Origin: Acidovorax delafieldii
GTDB lineage: Bacteria > Pseudomonadota > Gammaproteobacteria > Burkholderiales > Burkholderiaceae_C
Direction of reading: 5' to 3'
DNA length: 10,057 nt
Assembly: GCA_002327945.1 (NCBI GenBank)
Contig: DCVY01000149.1
Coordinates: 3,133 to 13,189 of the forward strand
Shown: piece by piece, positions 1-7,102 of the stretch
How positions within the stretch are numbered: the stretch's first letter is position 1
Layout of the letters: the number at the start of each line of letters is the position of its first letter
Notes under the pieces: model-generated
The model's database searches: none
Told to the model about the DNA's origin: nothing
The model's input: only the letters and a program-made list of their open reading frames with translations
Made by a program: the position numbers and the translations under genes

Positions 1-1339
1 CCTTGTCGGCGGCGTCTTGCGCGTCATGCAGACGCTGGTATTGCTCCACGGGGTACTTGGAGTCGATGGGCAGCCACACGGGGTGCTCGTCGTTGCGGCC
101 CGGCAGGCGGATGGCAAATTCCACCAGTTCGTCGCTGCCCGGCACGGTCTTGACGTTGCGCGCAAACTGGTCGGGTGTGAGCACGTTGTCGATGATGGCC
201 CCCAGCTGCATTTCGCCCCAGGTGCCGCGCGACTTCACGTTGGTCATCACCCGCTTCAGGTCGCCCACGCTACCCGCCAGGGTCTGCATCTCGCCCAGGC
301 CCTTGTGCACCTGCTCCAGCCGGTCGCTCACCAGCTTGAAGGATTCGCCCAGGCGCTGCTCCAGCGTGGCATGCAACTTTTCGTCCACCGTGCGGCGCAT
401 TTCTTCGAGCTTGGTGGCGTTGTCGGCCTGGATGGCACCGAGCCTCTCGTTGAGCGCGGTGCGCAGCTGCTCGGCGTTGTGCTGGCTGCCCTGCACCAGG
501 CCCGTGAGCTGCTGCGAGACGGCATCCTGCAGCACCGAAAACTGGTTCTTGATCTGGTAGCTGTTGCCTTCGAGCTGGTCCTTGAGCGCATTCGACATGG
601 TGCCCAACTGGGCCTGGATGTCGGTCTTGAGCGAGTCGAGCGTGAGGCGCGTGGCGGCCGTCAGCGCCTCGAAACGCTCCTGGATGCGCTTTTCAAACAG
701 CGCCGCGCCCTCGCCCATGGCCTCGCGCGACTTGACACTTTCAGCCGCCAGCGCGGCCGTGGTGGTGGTGAGCTCGGTGCGAAAGCCCACCAGCGTGGCC
801 GACAGCTCGGTGCGCGCCGTGGCAGCATCGGCCTGGCCCTGTGCCAGGTGCGCCAGCAGCGCCTTGCTGCTTTCCTCCAGCCGCCCGGCCATGGCCTGTT
901 GCAGACCATCAAAGCGCTGTCCCAGCGCCACATCGAGCGCTGTCTGGCGCTGGGTCAGGGCTGCATCGAACGCCGACAGGCGCTGCTCCAGCCGCCCCTC
1001 GAATACCCCGAAGGCCGCAAGCAGTTCGGCACGGCCGTTGCGCGATTCGCTCACGGCCTGTGCCAGGCGCTCGTCCACCGCGTGGCGCAGGGTTTCGAGC
1101 GTTGTCTGCGTCGCCTGCGTAAAGCCGCTGAGCTGGTGGGCCAGCGCATCCATGGCGCCATCGTTCTTGGCCACGGCCAGGTGGGTGGCCTGGCCGGTCT
1201 GCTCCAGGGCCTGCAGGCGCGCCAGCCACTCGGGCGGCAGATCTACGCGGGGGCGGCGCACCAGCAGCAGCACCAAAAGCAGCAGCACCAGGGCCAGCGC
1301 GGCCAACAATACGAAAGTGTCAGTAGTCAAGGCATTCAC
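1..1339 (-). CDS. rmuC: DNA recombination protein RmuC (C-terminus beyond window)
   Basis: About 446 codons are visible; the last falls at the window edge, so the C-terminal part of the nuclease-like domain is missing. A hydrophobic segment (residues 9-27, mostly Leu/Val/Ala) forms a single N-terminal membrane anchor followed by RRPR. A long Gln/Glu/Ala-rich coiled-coil stretch fills roughly residues 40-340. The RmuC domain follows, with MTNVKSRGTWGEMQLG near residues 363-378 and WLPIDSKYPVEQYQ near 422-436, both characteristic of the family. RmuC proteins limit inversion or rearrangement at repeats and are predicted to be nuclease-related; the biochemical activity is not firmly settled. The start is GTG at 1337-1339: an in-frame TAA lies four codons upstream and no ATG fits. 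There is no clear Shine-Dalgarno; a TTG three codons later is an alternative. It follows the hydroxyacid dehydrogenase on the same strand after 63 bases and may be co-transcribed. Confidence 0.93.
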   Translation of the reverse strand, partial: MNALTTDTFVLLAALALVLLLLVLLLVRRPRVDLPPEWLARLQALEQTGQATHLAVAKNDGAMDALAHQLSGFTQATQTTLETLRHAVDERLAQAVSESRNGRAELLAAFGVFEGRLEQRLSAFDAALTQRQTALDVALGQRFDGLQQAMAGRLEESSKALLAHLAQGQADAATARTELSATLVGFRTELTTTTAALAAESVKSREAMGEGAALFEKRIQERFEALTAATRLTLDSLKTDIQAQLGTMSNALKDQLEGNSYQIKNQFSVLQDAVSQQLTGLVQGSQHNAEQLRTALNERLGAIQADNATKLEEMRRTVDEKLHATLEQRLGESFKLVSDRLEQVHKGLGEMQTLAGSVGDLKRVMTNVKSRGTWGEMQLGAIIDNVLTPDQFARNVKTVPGSDELVEFAIRLPGRNDEHPVWLPIDSKYPVEQYQRLHDAQDAADK

Positions 1340-1402
1340 TATTATTTTTTACAGCGCCCAGCACCTACTCAATAAGTGCAAAGGGCCGATTCCATTCAAA
1401 AC

Positions 1403-2392
1403 TCAGGCAGATCGCACTGCAGCCGGCTGGTTCACCGGAGTGAGTGGCCCCCGCCCGTCAAAAAAGGCAATCAGGTTGTCAGCTGCCAGGTTGGCCATGG
1501 CCAGGCGCGTGGGCACCGTGGCGCTGGCGATGTGCGGCGTAAGCACCACATTAGGGATGGTGAGCAGGTCGGGGTGCACGCTGGGCTCACCCTCAAACAC
1601 ATCCAGACCCGCCGCCGCAATGCGCCGCTCGCGCAGCGCCACGGCCAGGGCCGCATCATCCACAATGCCGCCGCGCGCAATGTTGATGAGCGTGGCCGTG
1701 GGCCTCATCAGTGCCAGCTCGGCCGCGCCAATCGTGTGGTGCGATGCAGCGCTGTAGGGCAGCACCAGCACCACATGGTCGGCCGTGCGCAGCAGCTCGT
1801 CCTTTTCGACATAGCGGGCCTTGCATTCGGACTCCAGAGTGGGCGAAAGGCGCGAGCGGTTGTGATAAACCACGTGCATGCCAAAGCCATGTGCGCCGCG
1901 CTTGGCAATGCCCTGGCCGATGCGCCCCATGCCGATGATGCCCAGTGTGCTGCCATGGATGTCGCTGCCCGCAAACATGTCGTAGCGCCAGGTGCTCCAC
2001 TGACCGGAGCGCAGGAAATGTTCGCTTTCGGTGATGCGGCGGGCCGTAGCCATGAGCAGCGCAAAGCCGAAATCGGCCGTGGTTTCGGTCAGCACATCGG
2101 GGGTGTTGGTGCCCTGCACCCTGGCGGCGGTCATGGCGTCCACGTCAAAGTTGTTGTAGCCCACGGCCATATTGGCCACGATTTTCAGTCGCGGCGCGGC
2201 GGTGATGAGTGCGGCATCGATGCGCTGGCTGCCCGTGGTGAAGGCGCCGTCCTTGTCGGCCAGCCGCGCGGCCAGCTCTTGGGGCGACCAGATCACGTCA
2301 TCGGGGTTGGATTCGACCTCGAAGTGCTGCGCCAGGCGCTCCACCACTTCGGGAAAGATCGCGCGGGCGACCAGGATGCGGGGCTTGCTCAT
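1403..2392 (-). CDS. D-2-hydroxyacid dehydrogenase (glyoxylate/hydroxypyruvate reductase type)
   Basis: A 329-aa protein of the D-isomer-specific 2-hydroxyacid dehydrogenase family, cytosolic and NAD(P)H-dependent. The closest functional type is glyoxylate/hydroxypyruvate reductase (GhrB/GyaR), which reduces glyoxylate to glycolate and hydroxypyruvate to D-glycerate. Visible marks are the Rossmann loop GIIGMGRIGQG (151-161), the catalytic Arg in NIARGG (R240), the catalytic Glu in DVFEGEP (E269) and the catalytic His in TPHIAS (H287), in the standard order and spacing. The length matches the family. The ATG at 2390-2392 has AGGAGG ten bases upstream. The open frame continues 79 codons further upstream, but that part runs through intergenic repeat sequence and has no family similarity, so it was left out. 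The gene lies 176 bases after the antiporter gene and 63 bases before rmuC. Substrate and cofactor preference cannot be read from sequence alone. Confidence 0.93.
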   Translation of the reverse strand: MSKPRILVARAIFPEVVERLAQHFEVESNPDDVIWSPQELAARLADKDGAFTTGSQRIDAALITAAPRLKIVANMAVGYNNFDVDAMTAARVQGTNTPDVLTETTADFGFALLMATARRITESEHFLRSGQWSTWRYDMFAGSDIHGSTLGIIGMGRIGQGIAKRGAHGFGMHVVYHNRSRLSPTLESECKARYVEKDELLRTADHVVLVLPYSAASHHTIGAAELALMRPTATLINIARGGIVDDAALAVALRERRIAAAGLDVFEGEPSVHPDLLTIPNVVLTPHIASATVPTRLAMANLAADNLIAFFDGRGPLTPVNQPAAVRSA

Positions 2393-2470
2393 GGTGTTGA
2401 TGCCTCCTGTCGGTTCAGTCTTTCTCGCCATGCGAGCAACGACTTTCAAGTGTGTGCGGCACCCGAAACT

Positions 2471-2565
2471 GGCGGGGCGCCATCGCCAGGACGGCCCGCA
2501 AGGGCCGCCCCGCAGCCATGGCCGTCGCCCCCTCGGGGGGAAGGCGCGCAGCGACTCAGGAGGGC
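2471..2565. repeat. Hairpin-rich intergenic repeat of Comamonadaceae type
   Basis: The gap between the antiporter stop and the dehydrogenase start contains a perfect 6-bp hairpin, CGGCCC-GCAA-GGGCCG (2492-2507). An alternative outer pairing joins GCGGGGC (2472-2478) to GCCCCGC (2507-2513). A second C4/G4 hairpin, CCCC-CTCG-GGGG, starts at 2528, followed by GCGCAGCGACTCAGGAGGGC (2546-2565). The combination of a C-run/G-run hairpin with GCGCAGCGACTC resembles a dispersed repeat I associate with Acidovorax and relatives; that identification is from memory. It could attenuate transcription between the two genes, but no T-tract follows in either direction. Confidence 0.5.
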
Positions 2566-2568
2566 ATT

Positions 2569-3978
2569 TCAACGGAACCATATGAAAGTCATCGCCACGA
2601 ACAGCGGCACCAGGATGCCAAAGGACCACAGCATGTAGCCAAAGAAGCTGGGCATTTTCACACCACGGTCTTCGGCAATGGCCTTGACCATCAGGTTGGG
2701 CGCATTGCCGATGTAGGTGCTGGCGCCCATGAACACGGCGCCCGCCGAAATGGCCGCCAGCGTGGGGGCCAGCGTAGTCATGAGCACGGCGGGATCGCCC
2801 CCGGCGGTATTGAAGAACACCAGGTAGGTAGGGGCGTTGTCCAGAAACGCGGACAGCACCCCGGTGGCCCAGAAATACATGGCCGGGTCGGGCGACCCGT
2901 CGGGCCGGGTGACGGCAGCGACGATGGCGCCAAACGGCCCATTCGCGCCCGCCTTGAGCATGGCGATCACGGGAATGATGGTCAGAAAGATGCCAGCAAA
3001 CAGCTTGGCCACTTCCTGCATGGGGCCCCAGCCAAACTGGTTGTCGGCATGGACCTTTGGGGGCGTGAGCCAGAGCGAGGCCAGCGTGACGATGACGAGG
3101 CCCACATCGCGCACGATGCCGGGCAATCCAACTTCGGTGCCGGCGATGTTGAACACCACGGACGATTTCCAGAAGCCGCTGAGCAGCACCAGCGCCACTA
3201 CCGCACCCAGCAGGGCAAAGTTGACCTTGCCATCAAAACCAATGGCGCGGGTATCGGGGGTCGGGTCTTGGGGTGTCACCTCTTTGTTGCGGTGGAAATA
3301 CCAGCGGTCCAGCGCATAAAACAGCACGAGCAACACGCCCACCAGAAACAGCGTCTCCTGGAAGATGTGGGCCACCGTCCAGAAAAAATCCACACCCTTC
3401 AAAAAACCCAGGAACAGCGGCGGATCACCCAGCGGCGTGAGCGAGCCGCCCGCATTCGACACGATGAAGATGAAAAACACCACCACATGGGCCACATGCG
3501 TGCGGTTGTCGTTGGCGCGGATCAGCGGGCGGATCAGCAGCATGGATGCCCCCGTGGTGCCCATGAAACTGGCCAGCACGGCGCCAATGGCCAGGATGGC
3601 CGTGTTGAGCCCCGGGCTGCCATGCAGGTTGCCCCGGATGTAGATGCCGCCCGACACTGCGAACAGCGCCGTGAGAAGAACGACGAACGGAATATATTCG
3701 GCCAGCAGCGCATGGACAAAACTGGCGCCAGCAACCGCCGGGCCAAACACCACGGCAAACGGCACCAGAAACGCCAGCCCCCAAGCCGCAGCCACCTTGC
3801 CGAAATGGTGGTGCCAGAAGATGGGCGCCAGCAAGGGCACGAGCGCAATTGACAGCAAAATGCCGGCAAACGGCACCCCCCACAGCATCGAGAGGCGGCT
3901 GCCGTCGACGTCGGCAGCACAGGCCAGGCTAGGCAGCACGCACAAGGCAACCGCAGCCAGCCAGCGGGAAATTGTCAT
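2569..3978 (-). CDS. Sodium:proton antiporter / citrate-transporter-like permease
   Basis: A 469-aa polytopic inner-membrane protein of the ion transporter (ArsB/NhaD/CitMHS-like) superfamily. The N-terminus (MTISRWLAAVALCVLPSLACA) looks like a cleavable signal or first membrane helix, followed by about 11-12 further hydrophobic segments. Family signatures occur in pairs, as expected from the inverted two-repeat fold: SNAGGSLTPLGDPP (174-187) in the first half, and FLDNAPTYLVFFN (378-390) with GNAPNLMVKAIAE (424-436) in the second. A charged loop at 229-250 divides the halves. Homologues are usually annotated as sodium:proton antiporters; the real substrate (Na+/H+ or a carboxylate) is not decided by the sequence. 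The ATG at 3976-3978 has AAGGAG nine bases upstream. It follows pncB after 89 bases with no terminator visible, so the two may share a transcript. Confidence 0.88.
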   Translation of the reverse strand: MTISRWLAAVALCVLPSLACAADVDGSRLSMLWGVPFAGILLSIALVPLLAPIFWHHHFGKVAAAWGLAFLVPFAVVFGPAVAGASFVHALLAEYIPFVVLLTALFAVSGGIYIRGNLHGSPGLNTAILAIGAVLASFMGTTGASMLLIRPLIRANDNRTHVAHVVVFFIFIVSNAGGSLTPLGDPPLFLGFLKGVDFFWTVAHIFQETLFLVGVLLVLFYALDRWYFHRNKEVTPQDPTPDTRAIGFDGKVNFALLGAVVALVLLSGFWKSSVVFNIAGTEVGLPGIVRDVGLVIVTLASLWLTPPKVHADNQFGWGPMQEVAKLFAGIFLTIIPVIAMLKAGANGPFGAIVAAVTRPDGSPDPAMYFWATGVLSAFLDNAPTYLVFFNTAGGDPAVLMTTLAPTLAAISAGAVFMGASTYIGNAPNLMVKAIAEDRGVKMPSFFGYMLWSFGILVPLFVAMTFIWFR

Positions 3979-4067
3979 GGATTTGTCTCCTTCTTGTCGC
4001 AGATTGGGTGGGATAGGCCTGGGTCACGCGCGCAGCGCACACAGCGTGCACAGCGTCATCGCGGTGG

Positions 4068-5276
4068 TCAGGGCACCGCAGGAATCTCGAACACCTGGCG
4101 CAGATAGGCCAGGTATTTCTCGTCATCGCACATGCCTTTGCCGGGCGTATCAGACACCTTGGCCACGGGCTGGTCATTGCAGCGCGTCATCTTGATGACC
4201 ACCTGCAGCGGCTCGTAACCGAGATCGTTGGTGAGGTTGGTGCCGATGCCGAACGCCAGCTGGCAGCGCCCCCGGAACTGCTGGTACAGCTCAATGGTGC
4301 GCGGCACCGTGAGGGCGTCGCTGAAGATCAGCGTCTTGGTCAGCGGGTCCACGCGGTTCTTGCGGTAATGCTCAAGCAGGCGCTCACCCCAGACAAACGG
4401 GTCGCCGCTGTCATGGCGCGCGCCATCAAAGAGCTTGCAAAAATACAGGTCGAAGTCGCGCAGGAAAGCGCTCATGCCGTAGACGTCCGACAGCGCAATG
4501 CCCAGATCGCCCCGGTATTCCTTGGCCCACATTTCAAAGCCAAACACCTGACTGTCGCGCAAACGCGGGCCCAGCGCCTGGCAGGCCTGCAAATATTCGT
4601 GCGCCATGGTTCCGAGCGGTGTCACGCCCAGCTTCATGGCATAGAGCACGTTGCTGGTGCCGGCAAACTGGCCAGCGCCGGGCGGCGCCCCCGGGCGGCG
4701 GTCACCTGTACCCAGACGGGCGACCAACACGCGCAGCAGCTCTTCGTGCCACGCGCGGCTGAAGCGCCGACGCGTGCCGTAGTCGGCAATCTTGAGGTCG
4801 GCCAGGCCATCGGCCTGCAACCACGCAATCTTGTCATCCAGGCGCCGACGGCCCTCGGGAAAATCAGGCACTTTCTGCGTGTTGCGAAAGTACACCTCGT
4901 TCACGATGGCCAGCACCGGAATCTCGAACATGATGGTGTGCAGCCAGGGCCCGCGGATGGTGATGTCGATCTCACCCGAGGACAGCGGCGTAATGGTGAT
5001 GTATTTCTCGTTCAGCCGGAACAGGCCGAGAAAATCCACAAAGTCGCTCTTGATGAAGCGCAGGGAGCGCAGGTAATCGAGCTCGTCGGCCTGGAACTGC
5101 AGACTGCACAGTGTGCGGATTTCTGAGCGGATCTCGGCCACATAGGGCGCCAGCTGCGCACCCGGGTTGCGGCATTTGAAGCGGTATTCGACCTGCGCAC
5201 CCGGAAACTGGTGCAGCACCACCTGCATCATGGTGAACTTGTACAGATCGGTGTCGAGCAAGCTGGTGATGATCAT
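4068..5276 (-). CDS. pncB: Nicotinate phosphoribosyltransferase
   Basis: A 402-aa cytosolic enzyme of the Preiss-Handler NAD salvage route: nicotinate + PRPP + ATP gives nicotinate mononucleotide, with ATP hydrolysis. The N-terminus [18 protein letters not shown] is the classic family start. [22 protein letters not shown] (206-227) contains the His (H226) corresponding to the autophosphorylated histidine of enterobacterial Pnc[12 protein letters not shown] (283-293) and [10 protein letters not shown] (342-351) are the phosphate/PRPP-binding signatures. Length and domain order match the bacterial PncB family. The ATG at 5274-5276 is fixed by N-terminal conservation, although the upstream CCCCGCCTCACC offers almost no Shine-Dalgarno. 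A Gly/Pro/Arg-rich insert near residues 190-205 ([14 protein letters not shown]) looks like a surface loop. It is the first gene of the minus-strand run with the antiporter and the dehydrogenase; no functional link among the three is evident. Confidence 0.96.
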   Translation of the reverse strand: MIITSLLDTDLYKFTMMQVVLHQFPGAQVEYRFKCRNPGAQLAPYVAEIRSEIRTLCSLQFQADELDYLRSLRFIKSDFVDFLGLFRLNEKYITITPLSSGEIDITIRGPWLHTIMFEIPVLAIVNEVYFRNTQKVPDFPEGRRRLDDKIAWLQADGLADLKIADYGTRRRFSRAWHEELLRVLVARLGTGDRRPGAPPGAGQFAGTSNVLYAMKLGVTPLGTMAHEYLQACQALGPRLRDSQVFGFEMWAKEYRGDLGIALSDVYGMSAFLRDFDLYFCKLFDGARHDSGDPFVWGERLLEHYRKNRVDPLTKTLIFSDALTVPRTIELYQQFRGRCQLAFGIGTNLTNDLGYEPLQVVIKMTRCNDQPVAKVSDTPGKGMCDDEKYLAYLRQVFEIPAVP

Positions 5277-5346
5277 GGTGAGGCGGGGCCACTGCCGTAC
5301 GGCCCGGAGATGCGAAAACCATCGCTGACGAAGCCAATGACTCCAA

Positions 5347-5374
5347 AGTGTAGGCCATCAGGCGCCTGTCGCCA
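5347..5374 (-). promoter_or_regulatory. Possible pncB promoter (weak)
   Basis: On the minus strand a TACACT hexamer (5347-5352) lies 16 bases downstream of TGGCGA (5369-5374), upstream of pncB. The -10 is fair and the -35 poor. No better pair was found in this spacer, so this is a tentative call. Confidence 0.25.
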
Positions 5375-5415
5375 CCGTCCATGGGCCCAGGGCACGCCCG
5401 GTTGCCAATTGTCCG

Positions 5416-5466
5416 TCAAAAATAATGCAAGCGCTTATGCACAATGCACCAGCAGCTATATTTTAT
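5416..5466. repeat. Intergenic repeat copy (AGCTGCT...AAGCGCTT type)
   Basis: Read on the minus strand, this AT-rich block carries ATAAAATATAGCTGCTGGTG (5447-5466), then GCATAAGCGCTTGC (5427-5440) containing the palindrome AAGCGCTT, then an A/T-rich tail ATTATTTTTGA (5416-5426). It resembles the short interspersed repeat with AGCTGCT and AAGCGCT blocks that I recall from many Acidovorax/Comamonas intergenic regions. The copy seems degenerate, because only one AAGCGCTT half is well kept. The remaining spacer (5277-5415 and 5467-5478) shows no gene, only a weak possible pncB promoter. Confidence 0.45.
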
Positions 5467-5478
5467 GAAGCACAAATC

Positions 5479-5891
5479 TCAAGCCGCCGCCACCAGCGCC
5501 GGCAACACGGCGCGCAGCTGCCCAGGCGCCTGCACGGGCCGGCGTGTTGCGCTGCCCACATACGCATGGATGAAATGCCCGGCAGCAACGCACAGCGCCT
5601 CCCCCTGGGCAAACAGGCCCACCTCGTAACGCACACAGGAGCCGCCCAGTCGCGCCACGCGGATGCCCGCATCCACCGTCTGGGGAAAAGCCAGCGGGGC
5701 AAAATAATTCTGGGTTTGAATCACCAGGCCAATGGTTTCGCCGGTGTGGATATCGAGCACGCCCTGCTCGATCAGGTGGGCTTTCACCGCCGTATCGAAC
5801 CAGCTGTAGTCAACGGCGTTGTTCACTGGCCACAGACATCGTTGTCGGACCAGCGGGTGCTGATGGAGCGAAAGGCCCGGTAGGCGCTGCG
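5479..5891 (-). pseudogene. Acyl-CoA thioesterase (hotdog fold), frameshifted remnant
   Basis: From about 5891 the minus strand encodes YRAFRSISTRWSDNDVCG, the N-terminus of a 4-hydroxybenzoyl-CoA/YbgC-type thioesterase, in the deacetylase frame. This frame hits TGA at 5823-5825. The following frame continues with VNNAVDYSWFDTAVKAHLIE and runs 115 codons to TGA at 5479-5481. The family motif DNDxxGHVNN would be restored by one C between 5826 and 5827 (GGC CA-C GTG AAC AAC), so a one-base deletion is the simplest explanation. The downstream part keeps expected features: GLVIQTQNYFAPLAF, then VARLGGSCVRYEVGLF and GHFIHAYVGSATRRPV. No plausible ATG start exists upstream; the only in-frame alternatives are GTG or TTG near 5950-5960. 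A 115-aa product from the GTG at 5824-5826 would lack the catalytic N-terminal Asp region. The intact enzyme would hydrolyse acyl-CoA thioesters in the cytosol. Confidence 0.75.
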
Positions 5892-6902
5892 CGGCTGCGG
5901 CGCAGGGCCCGCTGGCTGAGCAGCCTGAGCGGGCTGGAGAGCAGGGGCAGTGGTCAAGGGCCGCACATTCTGCCAGCGCGCGTAGTATTGCTGCGCCACT
6001 CGCCAGGTGGTGAGCTGCGCCTGCAGGGTGTCGGCCATGTCACGGCCATAGCCCCCAGCCATCGTGAAGGCCAGTGGCACACGGCGCTGCCAGGGCCAAT
6101 CGAACACCCGGCGGTCACGCGCTTCCAGTCCATCGTGTCTCAGCGCGAGGCGTCCCAGCCAGTCGCCCACATGGGGATCGGTGCACGCCAGATACAGCAC
6201 CAGCCCGGGCGCAAAGCGTTGGTTCAGCGTGTCCAGCGCCTGTTCCAGCGCATGCAAATATTCGTCGTCCGCGCAGCCGTCGGGCAGTTCGACATCCAGA
6301 TCGCAGGCCTCCTTGCGAGACGGGAAATGGCGTGCTCCATGCAGCAACTGGGTGAACACACTGGCATCTCGACGAAAAATGTGCGCCGTGCCATTGCCCT
6401 GGTGCACATCCAGAGCGATCACTGCCACGCACAGCGGCACCGCCATGCCACCGCCGCGCCCACACGCCCATTCGACCCGCATGAGACGCGCGACCACGGC
6501 AATGTCGTTGAACACGCAAAACCCGCTGCCCTTGGCGGCATAGGCGTGGTGCGCGCCACCCGCCAAATTGCCCGCCAGTCCTTCCCGCAGGGCCACGCGG
6601 CACGCCGCGATGGTGGCGCCTACCGAGCGCCGGGCACGCTCGGCCATCGCCTCGGCCCACGGAAAACCGATCTCCCGCTGAGCGGCTGCAGACAGGGCCA
6701 GGGTGCCGGCAGCAATCGCCTGGATATATCCTGGCGTATAAACCAGCGCCAGTTCACCATCGGTCACCGGCGAAGCCACCTGCTGCAGCACCCGGGGCAA
6801 CTGCTGCTCCAGACGGGCGCGCTACAGACGATATTTCGCCAGGGGAAAGCAGCGCCCCTCTGGCAGGCACCCAACAAAAGGGTCTGCTTAATAGGCATGC
6901 AT
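5823..6902 (-). pseudogene. Histone deacetylase family protein, nonsense-interrupted
   Basis: An HDAC/acetoin utilisation/acetylpolyamine amidohydrolase family gene. The frame is open from TTG at 6800 to TGA at 5823 (325 codons) and carries GGAHHAYAAKGSGFCVFND, ALDVHQGNGT, ACTDPHVGDWLGRL and MAGGYG. Family-like sequence also lies upstream in the same frame, beginning at ATG 6902 as M-H-A-Y-stop-ADPFV, then LPEGRCFPLAKYRL-stop-RARLEQQLP. The stops are TAA (6888-6890, probably from a Tyr codon) and TAG (6822-6824, probably from a Leu codon). The usual PEGHRFP reads PEGRCFP, a further sign of decay. The first Asp of DxDVH is Ala (codon GCT at 6414-6416); the zinc-binding Asp and His (6408-6410, 6402-6404) remain. 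The expected end of the protein, around RWQNVRP near 5960, has no stop; the frame continues through a Pro/Ala/Gln linker into the thioesterase remnant. Translation from TTG 6800 is conceivable but would lack the conserved N-terminus. Confidence 0.8.
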
Positions 6903-6951
6903 TACTGGATTGTGGCAAGGCCTCTGTCGCTGGGGTGCAGCCCCTAATATG

Positions 6952-6962
6952 TTGCATCGCAA
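6952..6962. promoter_or_regulatory. Small palindrome TTGC-N3-GCAA upstream of the phasin promoter
   Basis: TTGCATCGCAA (6952-6962) is an inverted repeat of TTGC/GCAA ten bases upstream of the -35 hexamer. It shares the TGCA/GCAA character of the larger palindrome downstream, so it may be an auxiliary site for the same regulator. It could also be chance in this sequence. Confidence 0.25.
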
Positions 6963-6971
6963 TAAAAACGC

Positions 6972-6999
6972 TTGCAATGGAGCAACAAGTCCCTAGAAT
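6972..6999 (+). promoter_or_regulatory. Sigma70-type promoter of the phasin gene
   Basis: TTGCAA (6972-6977) and TAGAAT (6994-6999) are separated by 16 bases and point toward the phasin gene. Both hexamers match consensus at four or five positions. Transcription would begin near 7006, giving a leader of about 97 bases. The region 6903-7102 otherwise contains no gene. Confidence 0.6.
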
Positions 7000-7005
7000 C
7001 CATCA

Positions 7006-7024
7006 CATGCTGCACTGCAACATG
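7006..7024. promoter_or_regulatory. Near-perfect palindrome, probable PhaR-type operator
   Basis: CATGCTGCACTGCAACATG (7006-7024) is a 19-base inverted repeat centred on C7015 with a single mismatched pair (C7010/A7020). It sits seven bases after the -10 hexamer, over the expected transcription start, where a bound repressor would block initiation. PhaR represses phasin genes in PHA-producing bacteria and recognises TGC/GCA-rich inverted repeats; assigning this site to PhaR is inference from position and sequence. A 5-bp hairpin GACTT-TACC-AAGTC (7024-7037) follows in the leader. Confidence 0.5.
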
Positions 7025-7102
7025 ACTTTACCAAGTCAAGGTCAGCGCAGATGTCCGTAAGCCACCTGACCCATCCGGGTTCCATTTTTTAGGAGATATG
7101 AC

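Noticed and set aside
17..1757. Long plus-strand open frames opposite rmuC
   Set aside because: They are antisense shadows in GC-rich DNA. The translations are repetitive His/Gln/Arg or Ser/Arg text with no domain, while the minus strand encodes clear RmuC.
2393..2629. 79-codon upstream extension of the hydroxyacid dehydrogenase
   Set aside because: It runs through the hairpin repeat and the end of the antiporter gene. A strong AGGAGG precedes the ATG at 2392, and the family N-terminus begins there.
2452..3852. 466-codon plus-strand open frame opposite the antiporter
   Set aside because: Its translation is Gly/His/Gln-rich without domain features and is the complement of transmembrane codons of a well-supported minus-strand gene.
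5211..5468. Small plus-strand open frame across the pncB start and spacer
   Set aside because: It overlaps the start of pncB and an AT-rich repeat, has no ribosome site and shows no recognisable protein features.
5823..6902. Recoding (stop read-through or selenocysteine) in the deacetylase
   Set aside because: The two stops are different codons (TAA, TAG) at positions normally filled by ordinary residues, with no UGA or structured element. Other conserved residues are also lost, so decay is simpler.
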